Origin: Citrus sinensis
Lineage: Eukaryota; Streptophyta; Magnoliopsida; Sapindales; Rutaceae
Assembly (NCBI RefSeq): GCF_022201045.2
Contig: NC_068557.1
Span: forward strand, 19,197,501-19,261,500
Length of the DNA: 64,000 nucleotides
Reading direction: 5' to 3'
Shown here: positions 30,613 through 42,555 of the stretch, one piece after another
Numbering within the stretch: position 1 is the first letter of the stretch
Layout: the number at the start of each line of letters is the position of its first letter
Notes under the pieces: generated by a model
Told to the model about the DNA's origin: nothing
Seen by the model: only the letters and a program-made list of their open reading frames with translations
Databases searched by the model: none
Program-made: the position numbers and the translations under genes

Positions 30613-31547
30613 TGTCGCATTTTTTCCCCTAATTATTGATTGTTATAATATATTTTGTGAATCCCTTCCCTCCCCCTCGTCGCCCCACCTCCCCATCCCC
30701 CTCCACCCCACACCCACCAAATAGGTGGAGCAAATTTTGTTTGATAAAGCTGTAAATGTAGCTGTGGGCCAAAGCGGCTAGCAGGTTGGTAATGCAACTT
30801 GACATTTAAAGCTAGAAATCGAAGCCTACTTGTTAATGGGCTGGGAGTTAGATACACCAAGGCCTAATAGGCAGTGTAGGCTCTTCTTTAAAATGAAGCC
30901 TCAGGTTCCGGACCCTAGGGCCTAAGATATTGTTTGTGGCTGGCACTGAGGTGTAACGTCGTAGCGCCTACTAGTCTCTCTATGGCTCTATGCAAATGCA
31001 AGCGTATGCGCAACAAACCAGCTGAGTAATAGTCTCATCGGGCTTGTTTCTTTGTCTCTCACAACTATCTTCATTCTTCTTTACTTAGAATATTAGTTCC
31101 CATCTTAGAAATCTCTTTCATTGTTATGGGCTAGATCTAACTAATGTGGCTGCAATTTGGTTTAAACTTTAATTATGGGACATTTTTGTTGTATGATGTA
31201 CGACAATTTAGGAAGCGTTTTATTTCATTTTGGTTCTTCTTATTTTTATCTTTTGGACTTGATAAATTTAGCATTTGACAAGGTGCTCAATTATCTTATT
31301 ATTCTATTTTCGTTATCATATTTTTTGCTTCAGCTATTTCGTTATTGTCATATACAATATAATATTTTTAATGAGAATCAATGTTTTCATTCAAGTATGT
31401 GCTGGTTTCACATTTGCTCACATTTATTTGTGTTAAAAAGTTTGTGTCTCAAATATCATGGTATTTAAGCTCGTTAACTTATTAGGCGATTCAAAAGTCG
31501 AAACTAGCATTGTGGTCCTAATTTGGAAACCAACCGAAGAAAAGAAG
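30613..31547. other. Gene-free region with a C-rich tract
   Basis: A pyrimidine/C-rich tract lies at 30661-30717. No gene or clear repeat is supported. Open frames up to 97 codons near 31175-31468 have no family resemblance. Confidence 0.4.
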
Positions 31548-32355
31548 GGGAAATTTATGAAAATAACCATAAAACTTTTATTATTTTCACAATTAACCCT
31601 CTCAACTTTTTTCTATCAACATTAGCCAAACACACGCTTTTTTCCCTAAATTACCCTTCTTTACAAACCAAAAGCAACTTTCTTTCTCCCCTTTCGTCAA
31701 ACTAAAGGTAGCTTTCTACTCTTGAATCATCAACCAACGGCGACGACAAAAGGCAACGATAAAAGTGAAATCCGATCATAATATATGCAGATCCAACATT
31801 AATCGGTGTCACATAGTGGTATGAGTTATTTTCTGAACTTGCTCGAGAGTTTCAGTGAACTGCCAGTCGTGGGTGAATCTGGCGACAAGCTGCCTGTCGC
31901 ACGAAGCTTCACGCGATAGGGAACCTGTCGCCCAAGGCTTGGAGCGACAGGCAGCCTGTAGCACCAAGCTTCGTGCGACAGGTTGCTTGTCGCCAGATTC
32001 ACCCACGACTTGCAGTTCACTGAAACTCTCGAGCAAGTTCAGAAAATAACTCATACCACTATGTATTAATGAAAATAAATAAAATAGCTAACTTAGGTTT
32101 TGTTGAAGACTGTAGATGGTAGATCGAACGCCGACGATGGATGAAGCAGCCGCCAACGAGGGCTGATGTTACCGCCGATGATGGGAGTTTGTTCGGTTTG
32201 GGAGAGATGGGTGAAAGAGAGTGTTGGGGGAGAGATGAGAGAGAGGGGTATTTTGCTCTCAAAGGTTCTTTTATGGCTAATGTTGATAGAAATTTATTTG
32301 GGGAGTTAAGATAAAAAAAAGCCAAAATTTTTATGGCTATTGGTGTAAATTTCCC
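31548..32355. mobile_element. TIR element (MULE-like) enclosing a long palindrome
   Basis: The ends GGGAAATTTATGAAAATAAC and, inverted, GGGAAATTTACACCAATAGC begin inverted arms of about 100 bp, sharing words such as CTATCAACATTAGCC. Interior strands are not symmetric next to the arms, but the centre is the 254-bp palindrome at 31811-32064. Length is 808 bp. Flanks are purine-rich (AGAAAAGAA / TAGAAGAAA) and give no exact TSD. Class is inferred from long TIRs. Confidence 0.65.
31811..32064. repeat. 254-bp loopless near-perfect palindrome
   Basis: The two halves, ACATAGTGGTATGAG...GCTTGG and its inverted copy, match over nearly the whole length. The exceptions are a two-base change and a 14-bp mismatched block in each arm. 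The centre is CCTGTCGC-CCAAGGCTTGG-AGCGACAGG, so there is practically no loop. The arms contain repeated CCTGTCGC and CGAAGCTT words. Both strands show 64-codon frames with almost the same peptide, a consequence of the symmetry. Confidence 0.9.
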
Positions 32356-33040
32356 TAGAAGAAACGAGCTTAAATGGACTCGCCATCAAATCATATCCAT
32401 TTGAACTTAAATCGATCCACAGTCTCGCAAGCAAGTCATTCGATCGTCAAGTGGGAGCTTAAAATGGAGAAAAAGGACAATAACGATTAACAAATGTGAC
32501 AAACAATCACAATCAATCATCTCTCTCTTTTTCACTTTCATTACGTGTAGAATGGATCCCATCCTTTTGTTTTTCCTCTTTTTTAACCACTTGTGGACGT
32601 TTTTCGTCCTGACTGCTTTGGCACATCAAACACGTAACTCCAATGAGGCAATAAATATGATTTTGTCTACTTTATCTTTTTATTTGTTCATCATCTCTTT
32701 GTCTTAGCTCCGGCTTCATCACAAAGAAACCACAGACAAAAAAGGATAGAATTAAAGCACCTCTCACTTTGAAATCCGGATACGTACAATAACAATTTAG
32801 TATGGTATTCTTTTTTCTTCTTAGTTCTTTCCCTCTTCTTTTTTTTGGTAGGGGTGGGGGGGGGGGGGGGGGGGGGGGGGGCATTATATTGACTTACAAA
32901 TTTGGAATTATTGAAATAATCAAGAATAATAAACCATATTGTTGATTCTAACCCTAAAAAGAAAGAAGTTGAACATGTATAACTTTCGTTTCTAAACTTT
33001 CTCCCATCACATAGAAAGGAAAAAAAAAAAAACTAAACTA
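32356..33040. other. 3' flank of the WRKY gene, with a poly-G run
   Basis: No gene. The run of 26 G at 32856-32881 is listed separately. The WRKY 3'UTR should lie at the right end. Confidence 0.45.
32856..32881 (+). repeat. 26-nt poly-G homopolymer
   Basis: Preceded by GGGGT. Such a run is exceptional in AT-rich plant DNA and could form a G-quadruplex. Homopolymer length is also a typical sequencing or assembly error. Confidence 0.9.
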
Positions 33041-35309
33041 TTATGATGATTGAGAAAACTTGACATTGCCATTTGTAGTAGTTGCTAGGTCGTCGGTATT
33101 CTCATTGTTGGTAACGTTGTTTGATTGGGGGGTGCCACCATTAATGATAGACGTGATTGCTGCTGCTAAAGCGGCAGTAAAGTTGGGATCAGCAGCAATG
33201 GCAGCAGTGGCAGCGCTCACACTGTCGGCTAATGAATTATGCTGCTGCCCTTGTTGCATTGCTGGTGATGGCAATTGTGATTGGTTACCCAATTGAGAAG
33301 GGTCCATATCTTGGGACATTTGTAACCCAGAAAACTTTGATTGATTATACAATGCTTGCCCAAATATCTGAGGCAGCAGTGAACCGGCTGCTGCTGCCGC
33401 TGCCCCATCGGCAAAATTGTGGGATGGGTTTGGGAATGGAACTTGAAATTGGTTTGGTGACCTTTGGACATTTGAGGGGTTGGGGGTCTGTGTTAGGTCT
33501 AATGTGACAGTTGGGAATGGGGCTGAAGCTGATATAGTGGCCATGCTAGAGGAGCATGGGAGGAGAGTTCTTGCTAGAAAATTTGCATTCATCAGTCCGT
33601 CAGCGCTTGACATTGAACCCGATAGCAGCAATCGCGCCGCCGATGATGTTGTTGATGCCATTGCCATTGCAGCCGGCGGCAATGGGTGGTTGTGGTTGCC
33701 CTCATATGTTGTGATCAAAATCGTTCTATCTTCAGCACATCTTTGTACCTATTTCATTAATTAAGCTTATTAAACATACTTGTTTTCTAATAAAAAACTA
33801 AATTAAGTAACATATAAATAAATAAATACTAAATACACGATTAAAATGCAAATTAAGCATATTAAACATACTTGTTTTCTAACTGGGCAACCAGCAGCCA
33901 TTGTGCAACGATAGTAAGCTCGAGGACAAGGATTTCCCTTCGCCATTTTCTGTCCATATTTTCTCCATTGGCATCCATCGTTGATCTAGAAAAAATATTT
34001 GAACAAAAGAAAAAAGCTAAGCAAACTTTAGCCAAAAAATTCAACAACTCAAATCAGTGAGTTACCTAATCCACTTCAAATCAAACAAATTATATTATAA
34101 TATATCTCAATTACCATGGGAGCTTCCGATCTGGCTCTAACAGAAACACGAGCCTTCCTCATCGTGGCCTCGGTTTGATCGACATTTTTAGACGATGAAC
34201 TAAACTTAGGAACCTTATTAGGCCCATAGTTTCGATCGGGGCTATCGTCTCTCTTAACGAATTCCTTCTTGTCTTGACCAAACAGAACGTTACTCTCCTC
34301 ATTATTATTAGAATTTCCATTCACCGGTGAACCTCCGAGGTCGCGGCTCCTTCCTTCTGAAGAAGAAAGCGCAGGCTCATCAGCAGTATCGGCTGTATTA
34401 ACGCCCAGACCAAGATCTATAAACCGCCTCGGTGCCGCAAGCTGTCCTTTCTTTTCTTCAACTTGCCGCCCATCACTGTTTTCATCAGCTGCCCTAGCAT
34501 TATGGTGTTGCATAAATGCCATCAATTGCAACTGTAACGCGTTGTAATTGTTGGTAACCTCGTTTACCATGTCCTTTAAACGTTGATTCTCCGCGTTCAC
34601 TCGCTCAAGCTCTGCCTGAACGACGGCGTACTGAAGAACAAAACCAATAGTACAGTTTTCTTAAATTAATTAGTCAAAATTCACAAACTCGAAAATTTTG
34701 AAAAATAAAAAAAGCTTAATTAAAGATTAATATTTGTTACCTCATTTTTAGCTTTTTTATCTTCCATATTTGTCGAAATTCCATCATCGACCGTGGAATG
34801 ATCACTGCTGGTATTTGTAGTGAGAAGATTCAACCCAGTCTGTAGCATTCAATTCAAAAAATTTGTGAATCAAATAAATATAAAAAAAAAAAATTAAACG
34901 GAGATAAGTCAATAGCCATGAACATGATCATGTAGGTAATACTCACGTTGACGTTAAGCTCCAATTTGGAGTCTTTATAATGGTGATGATCGCGGCTGTG
35001 GGTAGTCTTGTCGGTGAAAAAATCCATCTCATCAATGACCTTCCGTTTATTATGATGATGGTGATCATCAGACGACTGCTGGGGAGAATCCTCATCATGA
35101 TTAAGGCAGACGGGGAACTGAATAGTCGATGGAGTGGTAGCAGGAGACCTCTTGGCATCCATTAAATAATGGAATTTGTGGAAGTGGTGATGATCGTCGG
35201 AGAAAGAATTGAGGACAGCGGGCTGATGACAAAGAAAGAAGTTCTTGTTCTTGCCTGCAATGGGATCTGAAATATTATGATCAATGGAGAGTCCACTTCC
35301 CTTGGCCAT
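33041..35309 (-). CDS. WRKY6/31/42: Group IIb WRKY transcription factor (WRKY6/31/42 type), 5 exons
   Basis: Exons (minus): 35309-34947, 34839-34741, 34630-34115, 33985-33872, 33748-33041; total 1800 nt, 599 aa. It is a nuclear W-box-binding regulator; relatives act in phosphate/boron supply, senescence and defence. Seen: N-terminus [12 protein letters not shown] resembling the WRKY6 start, a His-rich stretch, [15 protein letters not shown], a leucine-zipper-like coiled coil (~145-195, [19 protein letters not shown]), [10 protein letters not shown], the DNA-binding domain with WRKYGQK at 333-339, zinc ligands C353-X5-C359-X23-H383-X-H385, then [12 protein letters not shown] near the C-terminus. 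The intron between VRKQ and VQR inside the WRKY domain is the diagnostic group IIa/IIb position. The open frame extends 24 codons upstream to another ATG (35381); I chose 35309 because homology begins there. Confidence 0.95.
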
Positions 35310-36521
35310 AAATGAAGAAGAGGTTTTGAGAGAGAGAGATGTGGAGAGTGAAGTCTTGAGACGGTGCAATGGACTCGGCAAATAAAAAGGGGGTGGTGAC
35401 TTTAGAAGAAGACCAAACAGTAGTATTAGTCATGATCACTAATTGCTAATTACTAATTAGTCTTTTCTTTTGTTGCTTTTTACTTTTATTTTTTACTTTT
35501 TTTTATTAGATTTGTGTTCTAAGCAATTGAAGGAAGTTTTTCCTTTCGCTTTTTTTTTTTTTAAAAATAAATTCTAGCAAAAATTAATGGTCGTCAGAGC
35601 TTAAAGTTAAGTCGAGCGAAAAATTACACTACTATTTTAAAAAAAAAATGACACTCAAACCTTATTAATAACAAAAATGTACTGAAATGCTAGCCAACAT
35701 TAAAATATCGTAATGTTTTTATCTCTTTTCAAAGACATAATTCATTAACAAAATAGAGTATCAATGTCCATTCTAAAATGGTGGGGATTTATTGTTTATT
35801 TTTTAAATATTGGGATCTACAAACTTTACAACTTGGGTAGATGTATTTTTTTTATTTTTCATTCTTTTCATTTTATTATTGTTTTCTATTGACTAAAAAT
35901 ATTTTTTTTAAATTACTACCATTCATAGAGATATAGAGATATTGCATTACAATTTGGGATAGAATCAACTCATATATTTATTGAGTATTGTTAAAAAATT
36001 TACCCTACTAATAACATTTAAAAAAAAAATACACCATCCTCACAATCATGACTATTCGACTACAAGTCCCATGGCAACTAAAACAAAAGTTAGTGCAATG
36101 AAAATTATACTATTTTTAAGCTTTTCTATAGAAGAAATATGTTTTTAAATTTTGAGGGAACATTATAATGCAATAGAATATCAATTAAGCTTTGCAAAAT
36201 TCAATTCAATTCAAAGTGATTTCAAGATAAAATTGAATGCAATCTAATTTGATTTTAAAGAGATTAAATCAAATTTATGTGGAGATCATCCCTATTTAAA
36301 GTGTGACATTTTGATGCATTAATGACCAAATTAAATTTCACCGGTACAATCTAAAACAAAAAAGGAAAGGAAAGGAAAAGAAAAGAGAAGAGATAAGAGA
36401 GTCAAAATATTTTCCTTCAATTGCATGATAATATGACATTTGCCACTAAAAGGGTTGGGCGATTTGCATTAAAACCGACTCCCACAAGTAGCTGAGGTGC
36501 CAATGCGACCACCCACGGGGA
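35310..36521. other. Upstream region of the WRKY gene
   Basis: AT-rich sequence with no gene. A purine tract (GGAAAGGAAAGGAAAAGAAAAG) is near 36364-36390. The regulatory cluster at 36522-36841 follows. Confidence 0.4.
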
Positions 36522-36539
36522 TGGGCCCACGTGGGCCCC
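36522..36539. promoter_or_regulatory. Perfect 18-bp palindrome with G-box and TCP-type sites
   Basis: TGGGCCCACGTGGGCCCA is its own reverse complement. It combines a central CACGTG G-box with GTGGGCCC/GGGCCCAC (TCP-type) half sites. It is about 1.2 kb upstream of the WRKY start. Function is inferred from motif identity only. Confidence 0.6.
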
Positions 36540-36543
36540 AATC

Positions 36544-36841
36544 GGTCAATAGTGAAATTCATTTAAATTAGATTTTCGATTTAAAAGAAAAGAAATGGAA
36601 AATGAAAAGAAAAGAGGCAGCGTGGAGATTGACGCGTTCCAAAAATTCATCGCCCCGATTGGCCCGGCGCCTCTGGATCAGTGAAAAAGGGTAATCTGAG
36701 TCAACGGTATTGATGGGACCTAGGGCCCACACAGTTTGTGAGAATACTGACTCCGTGGGGGCCACTGATCTCGATATATATTTGACTAGTGCCACGTAGG
36801 ACTGGTTCCATGCGTATTTTACCGACAATAACGGGTTGACT
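36544..36841. promoter_or_regulatory. Cluster of W-box cores upstream of the WRKY gene
   Basis: TTGAC cores occur at 36544-36549 (TTGACC, minus), 36629-36633 (TTGACG, plus), 36699-36704 (TTGACT, minus), 36782-36787 and 36836-36841 (TTGACT, plus). Five in 300 bp is notable, and the WRKY6 family is known to autoregulate through W-boxes. The distance to the gene (1.2-1.5 kb) is a weakness. Confidence 0.5.
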
Positions 36842-38120
36842 CCGTCGCTGCTTAAAGACCGAATCACTTGGCCATGTACTCGACTCACATTGTTTAGTGG
36901 TCCCCACACCTATCCATAATTTTAACCTCCCCCCAAAATCTAGTTATTTTATTTTTATTTTTATTCTTTTACTGTAGAATTAATAGCTTTTTTTTTGTGT
37001 GTATTAAATCATAGGTTTCTGAAGATTATATTAGACCCCGACTAATTCAGATTCAAGCCGGGTAGGACCACTAGGGTGGTAAAACTCTCTCAATAAGAAT
37101 TTAACACAACTGCATTCTCAAACCTCGAAACCAAAAATCTTGGTTAAGTTAGAACAGTCCCATGTCAGCTAATCTACGCACTTGTTAGTAACTAATAGCT
37201 CTTTTTAATTTCATACACGCTAATTTATATTTCTCAAAATAATTAATTTATTCATTTGCTTAATTGTCCGACCGAAATTGTTTTCAAATTATAAAAAATT
37301 GTTAGCCCACACTCCACAAAGGAATATTAAAAGTTGAGTTTAAATTTTTTGGTTTACTAATCTCAATAATTAGATCTACAAAATAGTTGTTATTAAAAAT
37401 AGTTATTCAATGAGGTAAAAGTGCACCAACAAAATTACATGCATGTGGGTCAAATGTGGATCATCAAAAAGTATAGCTCTATATTGAATTTATCAAAATA
37501 AATTTAATTAGAGACAAATATTTGCTTTTACAAGATTTAGTGGATTCATAATAAACACGCATAAATATTGCATGCATGCACCACTTGCAAAAAAAAGTAA
37601 TAAATTTCTCACTATATTAAACGCATATACCTAACTTTTGTCACTTCCATCAAATTGGTTTGGCACGATATTTCTGCCTCCATATCTTCAAAATTTGTTA
37701 CATAAACACTTTTCCCATTTAAAACATCACATTTCATTCATTATTTACATTTAAAAGGCATTTACTTAGCCGAGGGTATTTATTTTATTTTAAAAAAATT
37801 GTTTACCAAATTTTTGTACTGAAAATTGGAATGAATTAAAATCAAATAATTAGCAGACAAAACTAGATGAGTTTGATCTCTAATGATATGTTAGGTTGGC
37901 CGCATAATTTAAATTGGTGAGTCAAAAAGAGCAAATCAAGCCTCTTCCTTGCGCTCTCACCCAAACACACAGGCGTCTTTGTATTGAATTTGACTGCCCT
38001 TTTATTCAACACAGGACGGTGGTCACGTGAATTTGCAAAAGCAAATTAAAGGCTTCTTTTGAATACTACTGGTAGCTGGTCTTCGAATTTTATGAGCATC
38101 CTTTTCGTTTCGTTAATTTC

Positions 38121-38262
38121 GGAGTTCAACTATGGTGCAACTGTGATATCATATGACAGTTGCTTTCATCCATTTAATTCAATTATGGTGATAATTGTGT
38201 TTGTATTCAATAGTTGAGTGTAACTATGGCATGGTATCACAGTTGCACCATAATTTTGTCCT
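38121..38262. mobile_element. Small MITE-like inverted repeat
   Basis: TATGGTGCAACTGTGATA (38131-38148) is the exact reverse complement of TATCACAGTTGCACCATA (38235-38252). Inner copies GACAGTTG and TAACTATGGCAT partially repeat the same words. Element about 140 bp; TSD not determined. Confidence 0.55.
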
Positions 38263-39149
38263 TAATTCCGATTGATCAAAGTTTCACACTAATAATCAAA
38301 CATTTTAGTTGGCATTGTGGGTATTTACTTTTTTCTTTCTTTTGAACCATTTCAAGACAAAAGCCATTAAAATTCATGTGACAAAACACGTATCAATCTC
38401 AACAATAACTCTTATTTTGAATCCTATATCTCTTATTTTCACAGCAAAATGTGAATCGTTTGGATAATTCTTTGAGTAAAAATTTAAAATAAGAGTTTAG
38501 ATAAGCATCACCAAAAGTTTCTTTAAATTTTATTTTTCTATAGTAAATTTAAAAAAATAAAAAAAATAAGCTTTCTCTTTAAATATGAACAAGTTAAAAT
38601 TATTTTAATCAAACATTTTTCTCTACTAAAATTAATTATCCTCCATTTTCTCCCAACAAATATAATTATCCTCCATTTCATTACTCCAATTCTTTCTTTA
38701 TAAGTAATTTTGTGTTGATTTTAAATGTCATTATAATTATTATGTTTTAAATAAGTTTATCTATTAATAATTCTTAATATATTTTTCCATTACGTTTGTC
38801 CATTTTTTTATTTAGTGCATGCCAATTAAAAAAAACTAGTAATTAATAAATTAAACATATAGTGTTAATCATAAAATTACTTGAAAATATACAACAATTA
38901 GAAAAAATTATGCAGTGAGATGTGTATTAGATTAATGATATTTAATAGATTTCTTTTTAAGGAAAAAAATAGTAATTATAGGCTTTATAACTGTTTTTTT
39001 ACTCCAATAAAAAAATAAAATATTATTTAAAGAGGGAGAAATTCACTTGAAAATTTAAATAGTGAAAAACATATTTTATTTGGAGAATCATAATCGAAGT
39101 ATCATTTGGAGTGTTTTAACAATTATGTGGCTCTTAGATAAGATTTACT

Positions 39150-39245
39150 ATTTATTTGAAGAGTCTTTTATTTTAAATAAGATTTACTTTTTATTTGAAG
39201 GGTCTTTTATTTCAAATAAAACTTACTTTTTATTTGAAAAGTCTT
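39150..39245. repeat. Short tandem repeat, ~45-bp unit
   Basis: AAGATTTACTATTTATTTGAAGAGTCTTTTATTTTAAATAAG is followed by two further diverged copies (TACTTTTTATTTGAAGGGTC, TACTTTTTATTTGAAAAGTC). No gene is associated. Confidence 0.6.
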
Positions 39246-39786
39246 TCAGTGATTGTGTAGAGGTATTATCCACTAAAGTGTGAATGTTGTCGGATGATTA
39301 GAAAATTAACAAAAATTGATAAAATCTGACCATGTGAAGTTTTTTAAACAGCATGATACAATACCATTGGGATATTGTAATCACAGCTCAAAAATAATAT
39401 AAATTAAAAAAAAAAAACAGTAGTAACCTGAATTCTAAATATCAAAATTGATCCTCCTCACACGAACACAAAAATCAAGTAATCACTTTTTAAGACCTCT
39501 TTTTTTTTTTTTCCTATCGCTTTTATCAAGACTAAATTGTAGAGAAGGGAAAGAGCAACAAGTAACAAGTTCTTTAAACAAGTAGGGCCATAATCAAAAG
39601 TGGCTGCACTCCCGGGCACACATAATGAAGATCTAAGACAAAAGATATGGACACTCAAAAGGTTATTAAAAAGTTTCGATCAATGTATGGGACAACTCAA
39701 AAAAAAAAAAAAAAAAGCATAACTAAAACGTGATTCAATTAATATGGCTCTTTTTAGTCACTAAAAATTTGAAAAACTCTTAGTTC

Positions 39787-40037
39787 TCGTTTGAGATTAA
39801 AGTGTCGTTACTTAAAAAAAAATTGTAATTATCAAATAAAAATTAATAATATGTAGTAAATATAAATTTTAAATAATAATTTTGACAAAATTATTAAAGA
39901 TATAATAGATTTTTTATTATACAAATTAAAAATCATATCAACATAACTTATAAGCTACAGCAGTTTGTGTTTACCAAATATTTTAGTACTGTAACTTTTA
40001 AGTTACAACTGTCCAACTTTAATCACAAACGCACCCT
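39787..40037. mobile_element. MITE with GTTTGAGATTAAAGT ends
   Basis: The left end GTTTGAGATTAAAGT pairs with the right end (inverted GTTTGTGATTAAAGT). The interior shares words such as TTATAAGCTACAGCAG and TTACCAAATATTTTAGTACTG with the 7049 and 17665 elements. About 250 bp; no clear TSD. Confidence 0.6.
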
Positions 40038-42517
40038 TAATGACCTATAGTCCTCCCTTTTTATCGCCATGATTGTATATTTTCTCATTATTATTATTAT
40101 TTCTTTTTGTTTCCATGTTCGAGTTTTCTTTCTGTACTCAATGTGAACCTGTTTCTTGGAGCCACTGAACAGTAGAATAATTGTCGTTAAAGCTCGTGGA
40201 ATTTAAACAAATTGAAGATTGGCGAGTCTAATCACAAGAAGAGTAGAGAACAAATGAAAAGAAATTACTACGAGAGTGCGTACGCGATGACATAATTATA
40301 GTGTTTTTAGGAGAGGGGAGTTTAATCAAAAGAGTTGGTCAATACATCAGATGAGAAGTGAGAACGCATCTTGTCCGTATAAATTGACCTTGTCACCAAA
40401 AAAAAAAAAAAAAAAAAAAAAACTTCAATCACACTTATGCAAATTATACAACTGCCCTTTACCAATTGAGTGATATTAATGCACGGTTGACAAATTCGTT
40501 TGGCAAACTTGCACGTGCTCTACGCCGGCTGGGAGAAATTCTACAATAATATGGGTTATAATTATATGAATTAAGACTATGGATAGTCATATGGGAGTAT
40601 TAATGTGTTGTTACTCTATATATGATAATAGATTATAATATAATGCTTACAAAAATATACAATTAGTCTTCAATGCTGATGCTCATCTCAAAAAATAAAT
40701 AGATGCACAACGCTAGCCGTTGATTTTTTTTTTTTTTTTTATAAAAAAAATACTATATATTTGTCCTCGATAAGTTTAGTTTATTAGTTGCATTTTGTAA
40801 ATAAATAAAAACGTCAGCAGCAGTAAAGCAAATTTATAAGAAGGCGAGGTATAAACGAAAGAACACGATGCTTCAATTTCAACACAAATTATGGATCTAA
40901 TGACAACTCGCCAGGCCTAATAATAATTAAGGAATATTTTAAAAGATTTTTTAGTGCACTGAAACAAGAGAAAAGTACTCAGAAAGTAGTTGTCGACAGG
41001 GTAGTTCTCTACAATTTTGATATTATAAAAGTGGATCGGTCGAGCTTAGTCTCATGAAGTTGAATAAAAAGATTAAAAAAAAAATTTGAACACGCAAATT
41101 AAATTATCAAAATAAAATAATTGCACTGAGATATGATGATGTTATGCGTACACCAATAGCCTTTGAAAAGATTAAACAAACGGAGAAGAGAGGAAGTTTC
41201 ATTGAACCATCAAGATAAATGAGTCGTGAAATAAAGTGCGTACCCATGAACCTATCTTAGAACTCAATACTGAATTGATTTGCTTGAAATTCTACAAAAA
41301 AGATGCTTTCCCACAGATTTGATATCTGTATTTGTTCCTTTTCATCCTCAAATTACGGCATCGTTTTCACCCTATTTTTTATTCTAATGGAGCAGAGATA
41401 TTAGTTGTTATTTTTTTTTCCCTTGCAATAATAATGCATTTAATATAAAATTAAATAAATCACTTTTGTCAAAGTTCAAACGGGTTTCTCTCCCGATTCA
41501 AAGACCCACTTTAATGATCGATCATTTAAAGTTTTAAATAAAATTGATACGGCTACAGCTGCTAGATAGAAAAATTAAACAAAACAGAAGTATCTGTTGC
41601 TAAAAATCAACTTTTAGTGTAGATTTGATTCAATCTCTACTTCGGTGATTTTTATATGAAAAAGGAAAAAAAAGGGTAACCCATCATTCGTTGTCAACTT
41701 AGCCGCAGACTTGTCCCGTAAAATTATGGCCATGCCACGACCAAACCATTAGCCCTAGCTATATGTAGATTGTTAACTGATAGACAACTTTGAGGAGATT
41801 CTGGTTCTTGGCTTCATTTACAAATCACAACCCAGATATGATTTGTTTCTCAAAAAAATAATAGTTTAATTTATGAATTAAAAGACACTATTGTCTATTT
41901 GTGACTACGTGAACACCCGAAGAAGGAAAAAAAAAAGAAAAGGTAATTCTATCAAGAAATGTGTGTGCTTCACGGACCATATTGCAGCAACAGTACATGA
42001 TTTCGTCTTTCGAAAACCTAACAAGTTAATAGTAGGAATAATAATAAAAATGGTACGCATGTAAACGTGTATCTAGTTGCAATTCATACGTGATACTATT
42101 TTTGATTTAACATGGAGTGATTGTTAAGTCAATTACTATTATTGGTACGTGATATAATATTTTATTATGCATATATCACACAGAAATTAATACATTGAGT
42201 TCCACGAATTGTCACTGATTTCCAAGAAGATTTGGATCTTGTAATCCGACACATAATTATTATGAATGAGAAAGAAGATAATGCAAAATTATTATTATTT
42301 TTGTTTTAAAAGTAGATCATAAATTTATGTAAGGTTGAAACTTAGATTTTGAAAATAGTTCGGTAGTTTGATCAGCCTGTCGTTTACACAAAAGTCTTTA
42401 CCAACCATAAATTGAAGCTTCTTGCGACTGCTTAATTTTCCTCTAGCATATCTTTTTTCTTATATTGATTTGGTATATGCATGTGTTTCATTATAATATA
42501 TATAAAATTTATTTGAA

Positions 42518-42555
42518 GGCAGTCATAATGCACGTTCATGCATATTATGATTGCC
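42518..42555. repeat. 38-bp hairpin
   Basis: GGCAGTCATAATGCA and TGCATATTATGATTGCC are inverted around GTTCA. It is followed by a T-run (42557-42573). It superficially resembles an intrinsic stem-T structure, but in a plant nucleus this has no terminator meaning except possibly for Pol III T-runs. Confidence 0.55.

Noticed and set aside
31826..32049. Two opposed 64-codon frames with nearly the same protein sequence
   Set aside because: They are the two strands of the 254-bp palindrome, so identity is forced by symmetry. No family resemblance.
33229..33764. Several open frames of about 80-94 codons overlapping the WRKY last exon
   Set aside because: Alternative-frame and antisense shadows of the Ala/Gln-rich C-terminus.
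35310..35381. Upstream ATG (35381) as the WRKY start, adding MPSPLHRLKTSLSTS
   Set aside because: The extension is Ser/Leu-rich without homology, whereas the sequence from [10 protein letters not shown] matches the usual WRKY6-type N-terminus. It remains possible.
36568..36909. 113-codon frame on the minus strand
   Set aside because: It covers the W-box-rich regulatory stretch, and the predicted peptide has no recognisable feature.
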